Positions 27,384-37,018 of a stretch of DNA of 64,000 bases are shown in pieces (positions within the stretch are counted from its first letter, which is position 1; every line of letters begins with the position of its first letter). The stretch lies in NCBI GenBank assembly GCA_009783085.1, contig WRHU01000003.1, forward strand, positions 62,001 to 126,000, read 5' to 3'. Source of the DNA: Coriobacteriia bacterium (GTDB lineage: Bacteria; Actinomycetota; Coriobacteriia; Coriobacteriales; UBA8131). The position numbers were made by a program, and so were the translations under genes. The notes under the pieces were generated by a model that saw only the letters and a list, made by a program, of their open reading frames with translations, was not told the origin of the DNA and did not search any database.

Positions 27384-28838
27384 TTGGTGAGTCAAGGCAA
27401 AAAACAAGAGCCGATAAAAAGGACGCGCAAGCGGGCAGATGAGCGCGCGAACGAGCGCGTCAACAAGCGTGTTAATGAGCGCATTGACGAGCTCTTAGAT
27501 GATGCCGAGGCACAAGCTCTGAAAGTTTCAGAGAAAGCTGAAAGCGTTGGTAAAGCTGAGAAGGCTGAGAGCGCTGGTAAAGCTGAGAAAGCTGAGGGGC
27601 CAAAAGAAACCTCTGCCAAGAAAAGAACGCCCAAAAAACCCGAACTTCCCGAAGTCGAACTTCCCGAAGTCGAAGATACCGAAGACAGCAAGGAAGCTCG
27701 CAAGGAAACTCGCAAAGAGGCCAGCAAGGAAACTCATAACCAAGCGCGTAAAGAAGTCGGTAGGGAAGCCTCCAATAAAACCCCTCAAGAGAATAAAGCC
27801 GAAAGCAGTGACCTTGATGACGAAAAAGCAGAACTGGAAAAGGCAGTTGCATCTGAACTAAAAGAGCAAAGCCTTGAGGATGCTCAACTTGAATCCGATG
27901 CCACCGAAGAACTTCTTTCGACCGAGCCCGTTGTGGTGCGTGACCTCGACCGCGAAATGGGCTTCAAAGAAAAAGACAAGCCAGAGCTTGGGTCGGTAAC
28001 GCCTGCAACACCTCTGGAGGCCACGCCACAAAAGCGCGCCAAAAAAGGACGTGGAGCAAAGCTTGCGCTCATTTTGCTAATTCTTCTTTTGATTGCTGCC
28101 CTCGGCGGTCTTGCGTATCTCGGCTATACGCTTTTGCTCAAGCATGATTCCACTCAGACAAACCCCATTGATACCTCAGGAACCAGCATGGGTGCTCCCA
28201 TCACAGACACTGCGGCTCCTCCCGCCCCCGTGCTTCCTGAGTTTTCTACTACTGATATTCCTCAGCTCACAGCACTTTTTGGAAACACCACCAAAAAGGT
28301 GCAATCGCAGCTGGGAAAAAAGTATGTTCTAACCAAAACAGATGATGCAAGTGATGAGAATAATCCCGCTATCAAAAAGCTTGCCGTCTTTGTGTACAAC
28401 CCAGCGAACCAGCCTGACCTTACGGACTACGGCATTACGCCTCCGAGCGTCTATGTGAGTCTTGATGGGAAGGATAAGGTGGTGGCCGTTCATTATACGA
28501 GCTCGTTTGAGATGTTGGATTATCCTGATGCCAATTTCTCAACGCTCATCGCTTCCCAAGATACTGTACTTAATGCCCTAAAAGCGGCTGGCGTTACCCC
28601 CACCGAGGAGTTCAAATATCCTTCTCTTACTCCAAACGACTATGACGTGCTTGTTGATCCAGATGCCGAGCTAAAAAGAATTGCGAAAAGAGAGTATCAG
28701 TTTAGTGGCAATGTTGAAGGGGAAGGCTCCCCGAAAACATGGCTGCTCAAGCTCCTGTATGATTATGGGGCTGGAGGAATACCGCCAGACGCGAGAATAG
28801 ATCCTAACCAACGCACTATTTCTATTACTTTACAGTAG
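27384..28838 (+). CDS. Hypothetical single-pass membrane protein with Lys/Glu/Ala repeat-rich N-terminus
   Basis: KAEKAESAGKAEKAEG, ELPEVELPEVE, KEARKETRKEASKETHNQARKE; TM LALILLILLLIAALGGLAYLGYTLLL. Confidence 0.55.
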   Translation: MVSQGKKQEPIKRTRKRADERANERVNKRVNERIDELLDDAEAQALKVSEKAESVGKAEKAESAGKAEKAEGPKETSAKKRTPKKPELPEVELPEVEDTEDSKEARKETRKEASKETHNQARKEVGREASNKTPQENKAESSDLDDEKAELEKAVASELKEQSLEDAQLESDATEELLSTEPVVVRDLDREMGFKEKDKPELGSVTPATPLEATPQKRAKKGRGAKLALILLILLLIAALGGLAYLGYTLLLKHDSTQTNPIDTSGTSMGAPITDTAAPPAPVLPEFSTTDIPQLTALFGNTTKKVQSQLGKKYVLTKTDDASDENNPAIKKLAVFVYNPANQPDLTDYGITPPSVYVSLDGKDKVVAVHYTSSFEMLDYPDANFSTLIASQDTVLNALKAAGVTPTEEFKYPSLTPNDYDVLVDPDAELKRIAKREYQFSGNVEGEGSPKTWLLKLLYDYGAGGIPPDARIDPNQRTISITLQ

Positions 28839-28845
28839 AAGGAAA

Positions 28846-31668
28846 GTGATTATTGCCATGAGTCCACACCAACGAAACATGCACCTCCCCGAACTGACTA
28901 CTGATCTACAGCATGAGCAAAGCCTTGGTCAGCAGCCAAGCTATAGCCCTGTGCCGCTGCCAGAACAAAACCCCGCGCCACAGCCGCCGCAAAGCTCCGC
29001 GCCACAGGGCTCACATAACCTTGTGCCGCAGGCTGCCTATGGTCTTATAACTCAACCGGTGCAAAACCCTGTGCCCCAAATCCAACTGCCCCAAAACCCA
29101 CCTCCCCAAAACCCACTACCCCAAAACACACTTCCGCAGGCAGGATATGGTGCTGCGCAACCGAGCTACAGCCCCGTACCGCAGCCGATACAAAATGCCA
29201 ATTCACAATCTGAGCACAAGGCTTCTCGACCAGCCTTACATTTGCCAGAGCTTGCGCCGCCGTCTGCGCTCTCAGCACCTCCGAGTGCAGTATACGAGCC
29301 TGCGTTTACGGATGGCTTTGGAGTGTCCCCGAGCGTTTCTCCGGCTGGCACGCCCGTGCCGCCGTCCGCTTTTGCTGCTCCAGTACCCTTGAGCGCTTCG
29401 GCACCTATACCTACGGTGATGTCTGCATCGTCATCTGCGCCGCCACCGTTTTCTGCACCAACTCCCTTGCCAGCAACAACTATAACCCCCGGACATTCCT
29501 CAGCGCCAATGCCAGGTGTACCTATGGCTCTGCCGTTCCAGGCCGTTTTAGCCCCAAACCCTGAGCTTGGCACAGCGGCAGGACCAATGGCGGTTCCTTC
29601 CGTGTTCATATCAGCGCCGCTTCCCCACCAACGAACCGAACAGTCAACGGGCGTAGGTCTTGGCTTTTCTCAAGCCGGTGTTAGCCCAGAGGCTGCAAAA
29701 ATAGAACTTGAGGCTGCAAAAATGGAACTTGAGGCTGCTAAGGCAGCACTCGAAACAGCAAAAGCTGAACTGAGAACCGCAAAAGTGGCACCGAGATTGC
29801 CAAGTGTTGAACCCGATGCGGCAAAAGTTGAGCTGGACGCTGCAAAGACTGAACTTGCGGCAGCAAAAGCTGAACTGGATGCTGCAAAGACCGAACTCGC
29901 AGGGGCTAAGGCGGCGTTTGAGGCTGCGATGATGCAACCAAAAGAAGCGGGAACGCATGCGGCAGCGCCTCACTCTGAGATGTCTGTGTCTGCGCCCTGG
30001 TTCAATTCTGACGCGGCGATGTCAGTGCCGTTTGTAGATGCAGCAGCGACGTCGTTTGCAGATACGGCAGCAACGCACCTGCCACTGTCAGAAATGGCGG
30101 CGACAGCAGCGGTTGCTGCGATGCCCGAAGCAGCTTCTGTGTCAGCCCCCTTGCCTGCACCAGCCCCTCTCCTTGAGCCGGCTGCGGCAGGTTTTACCGC
30201 TCCTTCGGTATCAGTTCCTGTGCCCGCTTCTGTGCCTGCAGCTGTGCCTGAAGCAGCAGTAGCCGCCTTGGCTTCTGCACCTGGAGCACTTTCTGGATTA
30301 GTGCCCTTGCCCGAGCTGCCCCCAACCCTTGCTGACGATGGGTCGTCTGCCGCCGCTGCGCTTGATGCTGCCTCAGTGCCCACGCTTGCGCCGACAGTCG
30401 CTCCCTCTCTCGATGCTCCCGCTATTGAGGAGTTGGAAACCCTAAAGTCCAAAAAGAAACGTAAACCTCGAAGCCATTTTAGGAAATCGAAAAAGTCAGC
30501 GCTGCCCGATGAGCTGGAAGCAAGTGCTCAAGCCTCCGAGATGTTATCTCCCGATACTCTAGGGCCTGATGCCCCCTTTCTTCTCGATGCCTCCTCTCCC
30601 GAAATACCAGCGCCTGCGCTTGCGACGCCTGAAGAACCGCTGATTGAAGTTTCGCTGCCCGAAGCGCTTAAAGACAAAGACGCACAAAGAGGGGAGCGGG
30701 ACAACGCTCTCTCACAGGCATTTTTGAATTTGTATCCTACGCTGGAGCAGCAGCCTCAGCAAGAACAAGTTTACGAGGCTGAGTCTACTTCTGTGCTGGA
30801 GCCAGTGCTTGTAGGTGCTGCCGCAACAGCGGGTGCTGTAACGGCGGGTGCTGCTGCGACAACAGTAGGCGCTGTGGCCCCAACGGGCGAGCTTGTACCT
30901 CTCGGCGCAGATACAGCAGCAATCTCCAACGCAATTCCAAACCCAGATAGCTCATTTGTGTTTGACGAAATGTTTGCACAAGACGAGGTGTTGGGAGCTG
31001 TTGAAAATCCGGCGCCCTCCTCCGCACCCAGTGCCTTGCCCGTATCAGATTCATCGCAATCTGAGCCTCCAAGCTCAGAAGCGAAAAAGAAGGCCAAAAA
31101 ACGCTCTTCTCGTAAGGGTGTTGCTTGGTTTTTCCTTGAGCTTGCCATAGCCATTGTTATTGCCTTTGGCTTTACCTTGCTGCTACAAGCTTTTGTTATT
31201 AAGCCTTACAATGTTCCAACAGGTTCTATGGAATCTACCATTATGACGGGCGACAAAATCCTTGCCGAAAAAATAAGTTACAACTTTGGAGAAATACGGC
31301 GCGGTGATGTTGTTGTGTTTGACGATAAAACTCGACCAGGCAGATTCCTTGTCAAGCGTGCCATTGCAACCGAAGGGCAAATCGTTGACTTAAAAGACGG
31401 ACATGTTGTGTTGGACGGCGAGGTTCTTTTTGAGCCCTACACCAAAGGCCTGCCTTCCGAGCCGCTTAAAGATCAGTTTGAGGGTATGCGCATAAAGTAC
31501 CCCTATACCGTTCCCGAAGGGTGTATCTGGGTTATGGGCGACAATCGTACCAATTCGCTCGACAGCCGTTATTTTGGCCCGATTCGAACCGAAACGGTTC
31601 ACGGACACGTTGTTTTGACCTTCTGGCCGCCGAGCAGTATAGGGTTTTTGGGAGATAGCAATAGCTAG
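28846..31668 (+). CDS. lepB: Signal peptidase I with ~740-aa low-complexity N-terminal extension
   Basis: C-terminal VIKPYNVPTGSMESTIMTGDKILAEKISY (catalytic Ser), GDVVVFDDKTRPGRFLVKRAIATEGQIVDL (Lys), MGDNRTNSLDSRYFGPI; N-terminal Pro/Gln, Ala/Pro and AAKxELxxAKxEL repeats. Confidence 0.88.
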   Translation: MIIAMSPHQRNMHLPELTTDLQHEQSLGQQPSYSPVPLPEQNPAPQPPQSSAPQGSHNLVPQAAYGLITQPVQNPVPQIQLPQNPPPQNPLPQNTLPQAGYGAAQPSYSPVPQPIQNANSQSEHKASRPALHLPELAPPSALSAPPSAVYEPAFTDGFGVSPSVSPAGTPVPPSAFAAPVPLSASAPIPTVMSASSSAPPPFSAPTPLPATTITPGHSSAPMPGVPMALPFQAVLAPNPELGTAAGPMAVPSVFISAPLPHQRTEQSTGVGLGFSQAGVSPEAAKIELEAAKMELEAAKAALETAKAELRTAKVAPRLPSVEPDAAKVELDAAKTELAAAKAELDAAKTELAGAKAAFEAAMMQPKEAGTHAAAPHSEMSVSAPWFNSDAAMSVPFVDAAATSFADTAATHLPLSEMAATAAVAAMPEAASVSAPLPAPAPLLEPAAAGFTAPSVSVPVPASVPAAVPEAAVAALASAPGALSGLVPLPELPPTLADDGSSAAAALDAASVPTLAPTVAPSLDAPAIEELETLKSKKKRKPRSHFRKSKKSALPDELEASAQASEMLSPDTLGPDAPFLLDASSPEIPAPALATPEEPLIEVSLPEALKDKDAQRGERDNALSQAFLNLYPTLEQQPQQEQVYEAESTSVLEPVLVGAAATAGAVTAGAAATTVGAVAPTGELVPLGADTAAISNAIPNPDSSFVFDEMFAQDEVLGAVENPAPSSAPSALPVSDSSQSEPPSSEAKKKAKKRSSRKGVAWFFLELAIAIVIAFGFTLLLQAFVIKPYNVPTGSMESTIMTGDKILAEKISYNFGEIRRGDVVVFDDKTRPGRFLVKRAIATEGQIVDLKDGHVVLDGEVLFEPYTKGLPSEPLKDQFEGMRIKYPYTVPEGCIWVMGDNRTNSLDSRYFGPIRTETVHGHVVLTFWPPSSIGFLGDSNS

Positions 31669-31816
31669 TTTTGCTGCCGCACTCCTTTAGGCCCAAAAGA
31701 TTAGGTCCTTTGGTGTATTTAGTGTGCCTTGCTGCCCCCTGCGCACCCTCTGTTTTGGTACTATGAATACAGAACTAACGTAGGTATCGTTGGGCACCGT
31801 GTGAGGAGGGACGACC

Positions 31817-33493
31817 ATGCTTTCAGATATTGAGATTGCACAAGCTGCAAGTCCAGAAAAAATCACCGAGATTGCAAAAAAGCTCGGTATCGACCCAGAG
31901 TATCTTGAGCTCTATGGCAACTATAAGGCAAAAATCGACTTCAATATCCTAGGCGAAGCTACCAAAGATGCATCGCCTGAGGGCAAGCTCGTGCTGGTAA
32001 CCGCCATTAACCCTACTCCAGCTGGTGAGGGCAAGACCACCACAACCGTTGGCTTGGCAGACGGCCTTGCACGCATCAACAAAAAAGTTGTGGTTGCCTT
32101 GCGTGAACCTTCGCTCGGCCCCGTGTTTGGCGTTAAGGGGGGCGCTGCTGGTGGCGGCCATGCGCAGATAGTGCCTATGGAGGACATCAATCTACACTTT
32201 ACGGGAGATTTTCACGCCATTGGTGCTGCGAATAATCTGCTTGCAGCTATGCTCGACAATCATATTCAGCAGGGCAACGAGCTTGATATAGACGTGCGAA
32301 CCATTACCTGGCGACGCGCGGTTGACATGAACGACCGGCAACTTCGCAACATTGCCTGTGGTTTGGGCGGTAAGACTAATGGTGTGCCACGCGAGGACGG
32401 CTTTGACATTACGGTGGCCTCTGAGATTATGGCAATTTTGTGCCTTGCCAATTCGGTCACCGATCTAAAAGAGCGCTGTGCGCGGATTATCGTTGGCTAC
32501 AATCGTGCTGGCGAGCCCGTTACTGCTGCCGACCTCAAAGCGCAAGGGGCTATGTGCGCACTGCTTAAAGACGCACTTAAGCCCAATTTGGTGCAAACGC
32601 TCGAAGGAACTCCTGCCTTTGTCCACGGAGGACCTTTTGCCAACATTGCCCATGGCTGTAACTCTGTTATGGCAACCAAACTTGCTATGAAGTTTGGCGA
32701 CTACGCTATTACCGAGGCAGGATTTGGTGCAGATTTAGGTGCCGAGAAGTTCCTTAACATCAAATGCCGCCTTGCGGGTCTTACACCGAGTGTTGTGGTG
32801 ATAGTTGCCACGGTGCGTGCCTTGAAAAATCACGGCGGCGTTGCCAAAGATGATCTTGGTACTGAGAATCTTGCTGCTCTTGAGGCTGGTTTGCCCAATT
32901 TGTTGCAGCACGTTGAAAACATCACACAAGTATTCAAACTCCCAGCCGTGGTGGCTATTAACCGCTTCCCAACGGACAGCGAGGCAGAACTTGCTCTCGT
33001 TGAGAAAAAGTGCAAAGAGCTTGGGGTTAATGTTGCCCTGTCTGAGGTGTGGGAAAAAGGTGGCGAGGGTGGTATTGCGCTGGCAGAAGAAGTGGTACGT
33101 CTTGCCGAGCAACCAGCTCAGTTCGCTTTTGCCTATGAGGAGGATTTGTCGATAGAACAAAAGATTGAGGCGATAGCGACAAAGATTTATCATGCTGATG
33201 CCATTGAGCTTACGGCAGGCGCAAAGGCTCAGGCTGAAGTCTTGACCAAGCTCGGGTTTGGTAGCTGCCCTGTTTGTATGGCAAAAACGCAGTACAGTTT
33301 CTCTGATAATCCTGCCCTGCTTGGTGCGCCACGCGATTTTAAGGTGACCATTCGTAATCTCAAGGTTTCTGCCGGTGCTGGTTTTATCGTTGCGCTTACG
33401 GGCGACATTATGACGATGCCCGGCTTGCCTAAAACTCCAAGTGCAGAAAAAATTGACGTTGATGCGTCCGGAAAGATAAGTGGGTTGTTCTAA
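31817..33493 (+). CDS. fhs: Formate-tetrahydrofolate ligase
   Basis: [63 protein letters not shown]. Confidence 0.98.
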   Translation: MLSDIEIAQAASPEKITEIAKKLGIDPEYLELYGNYKAKIDFNILGEATKDASPEGKLVLVTAINPTPAGEGKTTTTVGLADGLARINKKVVVALREPSLGPVFGVKGGAAGGGHAQIVPMEDINLHFTGDFHAIGAANNLLAAMLDNHIQQGNELDIDVRTITWRRAVDMNDRQLRNIACGLGGKTNGVPREDGFDITVASEIMAILCLANSVTDLKERCARIIVGYNRAGEPVTAADLKAQGAMCALLKDALKPNLVQTLEGTPAFVHGGPFANIAHGCNSVMATKLAMKFGDYAITEAGFGADLGAEKFLNIKCRLAGLTPSVVVIVATVRALKNHGGVAKDDLGTENLAALEAGLPNLLQHVENITQVFKLPAVVAINRFPTDSEAELALVEKKCKELGVNVALSEVWEKGGEGGIALAEEVVRLAEQPAQFAFAYEEDLSIEQKIEAIATKIYHADAIELTAGAKAQAEVLTKLGFGSCPVCMAKTQYSFSDNPALLGAPRDFKVTIRNLKVSAGAGFIVALTGDIMTMPGLPKTPSAEKIDVDASGKISGLF

Positions 33494-34122
33494 TGTCCTA
33501 TACGGATAAAAGTTGTTCTGATTTCATTGAAGTTTTGGCCTCGAAAGCGCCTGTGCCGGGCGGTGGCGGCGCTGCTGCCTTGGTGGGTGCGGTAGGCGTT
33601 GCACTCGGCAATATGGTGGGCTCGCTTACCATGGGCAAACCTCGCTACGCTGAGGTTCAAGCAGATATCATTGAGCTTAAGGCTGCTGCTAATGTGCTTC
33701 AAACCGTGCTGCTTGAGCTGGTTGAGCGCGATGCAGAGGTGTTTGAACCCTTGTCACGCGCCTACGGCATGCCTACCGAAACCCCAGAGCAAGTTCTGGA
33801 AAAGAAGCAGGTCATGGAGCTTTGTTTGCGCAAATGCTGTACCGTGCCCATAGAAATTATGGAGTGCTGTGCTGAGGCAATCGAGCTGCATGAACAATTT
33901 GCCGAGAAGGGAACCGCCCTTGCCGTAAGCGACGTTGGTTGTGGCGTGTTGTGCTGCAAGGCTGCGCTTCAAGCGGCGAGTTTGAATATCTTTATTAACA
34001 CGAGCTTTATGAGCGACCAAGAGTACGCCCAAGAACTCAACAGGCAAACCGATGCGCTCGTAAGTGAATATGCTGCAAAAGCTGACCGCATTTTTGAAGC
34101 AGTTGCCGACCGGCTGACCTAG
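33493..34122 (+). CDS. fchA: Cyclodeaminase/cyclohydrolase family protein (methenyl-THF cyclohydrolase FchA-like)
   Basis: FIEVLASKAPVPGGGGAAALVGAVGVALGNMVGSLT; between fhs and folD. Confidence 0.88.
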   Translation: MSYTDKSCSDFIEVLASKAPVPGGGGAAALVGAVGVALGNMVGSLTMGKPRYAEVQADIIELKAAANVLQTVLLELVERDAEVFEPLSRAYGMPTETPEQVLEKKQVMELCLRKCCTVPIEIMECCAEAIELHEQFAEKGTALAVSDVGCGVLCCKAALQAASLNIFINTSFMSDQEYAQELNRQTDALVSEYAAKADRIFEAVADRLT

Positions 34123-34134
34123 TAAAGGAACACC

Positions 34135-34983
34135 GTGGCTCAAATACTTTCAGGGGCAGAAGTTGTTGCTGCGCTCAACGAGCGTACGGCTCGTGCTGCC
34201 GAGGAGCTGAAGACGCAAGGTATACATCCCCAGCTTGCCATTGTGCGTTTGGGAAAGCGAGCCGATGAGATTTCTTACGAGCGAGGTGCTACCAAGCGCT
34301 GCGAGGCTGTTGGCGTGTTGGTTAAAAGTTTTGCCTTGCCCGAGGAAGCCACCCAAGACGAGCTGTTTGCCCTCATTCATGAACTTAATGCTGATGCCAC
34401 CGTGCATGGTGTTTTATTGTTGCGCCCGCTTCCAGCCCACCTAGATGATGACGTGGTGCGTAATGCGCTTGATGCAAACAAAGACATAGATGGTATTACC
34501 GATAAAACCTCAGCTGCGGTGTTCACCAGTAGGAAAGGGAGTTTTGTTCCCTGCACACCTCATGCCTGCATGGAGATACTTGACCACTTTGGCATAAAGC
34601 TTGCTGGAAAACGTGCGGTGGTTGTGGGGCGCAGCTTGGTAGTAGGCAAACCAGTTGCCCTGATGCTGCTTGACCGCAACGCCACAGTGACTCTTGCCCA
34701 CTCGCATACGGTAGATTTGCCAGCCGTGGTGCGTGATGCCGATATTGTTATTGCCTGCGTGGGGCAGGCTAAAATGCTAGGCGCTGAGTACCTGCGTGCT
34801 GGTCAGACTGTTATAGACGTGGGTATCAACGTTGATGAAACCGGCGCATTGGTAGGCGATGTTGATTTTGAGGCGGCACTTGAGGTGGTGGAGGCTCTTA
34901 CGCCCGTTCCCGGAGGAGTGGGCACCGTAACCACCAGCGTGCTTGCCAAGCACGTGGTTCAAGCTGCTGAGCGCACGCAGTAG
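34135..34983 (+). CDS. folD: Methylene-THF dehydrogenase/cyclohydrolase FolD
   Basis: SYERGATKRCEAVGV, HGVLLLRPLPAHLD, VVVGRSLVVGKPVALMLL, PVPGGVGTVTTSVLAKH. Confidence 0.96.
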   Translation: MAQILSGAEVVAALNERTARAAEELKTQGIHPQLAIVRLGKRADEISYERGATKRCEAVGVLVKSFALPEEATQDELFALIHELNADATVHGVLLLRPLPAHLDDDVVRNALDANKDIDGITDKTSAAVFTSRKGSFVPCTPHACMEILDHFGIKLAGKRAVVVGRSLVVGKPVALMLLDRNATVTLAHSHTVDLPAVVRDADIVIACVGQAKMLGAEYLRAGQTVIDVGINVDETGALVGDVDFEAALEVVEALTPVPGGVGTVTTSVLAKHVVQAAERTQ

Positions 34984-35138
34984 TGCTATGATGTGCGCTC
35001 CGTATGCAAAAAGCCTTCGGGGCAAAGTTGCTCAAAAAAATCTGGTTGCACGAACACCCCACCTTGTTATATAATACCCAATTGTGCAATTTTGCCAGTG
35101 CTTTTGCTGACGGAAGTATATGAGAGGATTAAACAACC

Positions 35139-35483
35139 ATGGACATTGTTCGCGCACTTGAGCAACAGCAAATCAAAGAGGATCTTCCCGCCTTTGGTGT
35201 GGGAGATAACGTAAAGGTTCACTACCGCATTAAAGAGGGTAACCGTGAGCGTATTCAGGTGTTCCAAGGTGACGTTATCCGTCGTCATGGTTCATCAAAC
35301 CGCGAAACGTTTACCGTTCGCAAAATCTCGTTTGGTGTTGGCGTTGAGCGTACTTTTCCGGTACATTCACCAAAAATCGACAAAATCGAACTGGTACGTC
35401 ATGGTGCGGTGCGTCGTTCCAAACTGTATTACTTGCGTAAGAAAGTTGGTAAGGCCGCCCGTATTCGTGAGAAGGGCTTTTAG
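35139..35483 (+). CDS. rplS: 50S ribosomal protein L19
   Basis: [68 protein letters not shown]. Confidence 0.98.
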   Translation: MDIVRALEQQQIKEDLPAFGVGDNVKVHYRIKEGNRERIQVFQGDVIRRHGSSNRETFTVRKISFGVGVERTFPVHSPKIDKIELVRHGAVRRSKLYYLRKKVGKAARIREKGF

Positions 35484-35554
35484 GCGCAAGGCACTGACCG
35501 CTCTGTTTTGAACAGTTTGACGGCACGTACCTCTAAGATTTTAGTTGTTAGTCA

Positions 35555-35586
35555 AAATGGCGCTCATGCGGGCGTCATTTTTTTAT
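35555..35586 (+). terminator. Terminator downstream of rplS
   Basis: aaATGGCGCtcatGCGGGCGTCATttttttt. Confidence 0.6.
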
Positions 35587-35599
35587 CGTAAGGAGCTGT

Positions 35600-36244
35600 G
35601 TGGGCAAGCAAGCAACAGACCAATCGGTAGATGAGCGAACGCTCGAGCTGTATTCCTTACAGCGTGAGACCTACGCAAATGCAGTGGTGGTAGGGATAGA
35701 TGAGGTTGGCAGAGGTGCGGTGGCAGGGCCGCTTACGGTCGCTGCTGTTGCCCTGCCGCTTGCGCCCCTCATAGTTGGGCTTGATGACTCAAAAAAACTC
35801 AGCGCCAAAAAGCGTGAAAAGTTGCATGCAGAGATTTTTGAGCAGGCAGTTGCCATTGGGATTGGACACGTTGCACCTCGGCGCATTGACTCTTTAGGTA
35901 TGGCTCGTGCCTTGCGGATAGCCATGCTTGAGGCGCTCGTCAAAACGGGTCTTGAGCCCGATGCGGTACTCATCGATGGAAATCCGGTAAACATTCACCC
36001 GAACGAACGCTGCATCATCAAAGGGGATAGTTCGGTTGCGTGTATTGCCGCCGCCTCCATTGTTGCCAAAGTAACACGCGATGCCCTTATGGAAAAGTTC
36101 GATGTTCTGCATCCACAGTACGGTTTGGCCCAGAACAAGGGTTATGCCTCTGCCAAGCATATTGAAGCCATAAAAGAACACGGGATTTCCAAAATACATC
36201 GAAAAACATTCTGCACCAATTTTATGCAAGAATCTCTGTTCTAG
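35600..36244 (+). CDS. rnhB: Ribonuclease HII
   Basis: VVGIDEVGRGAVAGPLTVAAVAL, LDDSKKLSAKKRE, YGLAQNKGYASAKHIEAIKEHG. Confidence 0.97.
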   Translation: MGKQATDQSVDERTLELYSLQRETYANAVVVGIDEVGRGAVAGPLTVAAVALPLAPLIVGLDDSKKLSAKKREKLHAEIFEQAVAIGIGHVAPRRIDSLGMARALRIAMLEALVKTGLEPDAVLIDGNPVNIHPNERCIIKGDSSVACIAAASIVAKVTRDALMEKFDVLHPQYGLAQNKGYASAKHIEAIKEHGISKIHRKTFCTNFMQESLF

Positions 36245-36277
36245 CGTTCGAGCAGCGGTTTTGCAGTTTTGCCTCGC

Positions 36278-36345
36278 TCAAGTAAGAACTGGCTAATAAA
36301 AAAGTAAGAAAAAATATAACCCACGTATAGAAACGGTACAGAGCC
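36278..36345 (+). repeat. Dispersed repeat family D, copy 2
   Basis: tcaagtaagaactggctaataaaaaagtaagaaaaaatataacccacgtatagaaacggtacaga; near-identical to the reverse complement of 47171-47234. Confidence 0.75.
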
Positions 36346-36417
36346 GGTACAGAATCGTGTGCCATGATGGCTTTCCGCAGTTGCCCAAAAGGAGGGCAGC
36401 ACGTAGAAAGGAGCATC

Positions 36418-36987
36418 ATGGAACACGCAGAAGTACCGATGGAAGCACGGGCAGGAGCAGTTATGGAGCGACCTGTCGAGGGAGAAAAATCCAGAGAAAC
36501 ACGCAATCAAACACGCAATCTCGAACGCAAATCTTTATCACCGGCACGTACCATCAAGAAACCTGTTGCGCCGCCAGCCAGCCGCGCAAAAAACGCAGCC
36601 GCCTCACCTGCTCGCAACACCAAAAAAGCCAAAGAAATAGGGAGAAAAGGTGAGGAGGTCGCTTGCCTCTATCTTGCAGAAAACAACATTCAAATACTTG
36701 AGCGCAACTGGCGTTGTGGGGCAGGGGAGGCAGATGTTATTGCTCGTGAGGGCGATGACCTTGCATTCATAGAGGTCAAAACTCGCTCATCTCTTAACCT
36801 TGGCTTTCCTGAGGACGCCATAACACGCGACAAGCGGAGCAAGTATGAGCGCATTGCACTTCATTATCTGGCAGCCCACGCACAGCCGAGCTCTCGGGTA
36901 CGTTTTGATGTTATTGCGGTGGTGCTCATTGAAGAAGCTCAGGCTTTGCTGCGCCATCATCGAGATGCTTTTGGTGTTGGTGAATGA
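36418..36987 (+). CDS. UPF0102/YraN family endonuclease-like protein with basic N-terminal extension
   Basis: GRKGEEVACLYLAENNIQILERNWRCGAGEADVIAREGDDLAFIEVKTRSS; ATG 36418 with GAAAGGAG RBS. Confidence 0.85.
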   Translation: MEHAEVPMEARAGAVMERPVEGEKSRETRNQTRNLERKSLSPARTIKKPVAPPASRAKNAAASPARNTKKAKEIGRKGEEVACLYLAENNIQILERNWRCGAGEADVIAREGDDLAFIEVKTRSSLNLGFPEDAITRDKRSKYERIALHYLAAHAQPSSRVRFDVIAVVLIEEAQALLRHHRDAFGVGE

Positions 36988-37018
36988 TGCAGCGAGCGAC
37001 GTCCACCAGAAAGGAGGC

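Noticed and set aside
28847-31100. Several ORFs (e.g. 29166-29609, 29970-30452, 30771-31154) overlapping lepB extension
   Set aside because: Low-complexity shadow frames of the GC-rich repetitive lepB N-terminus.
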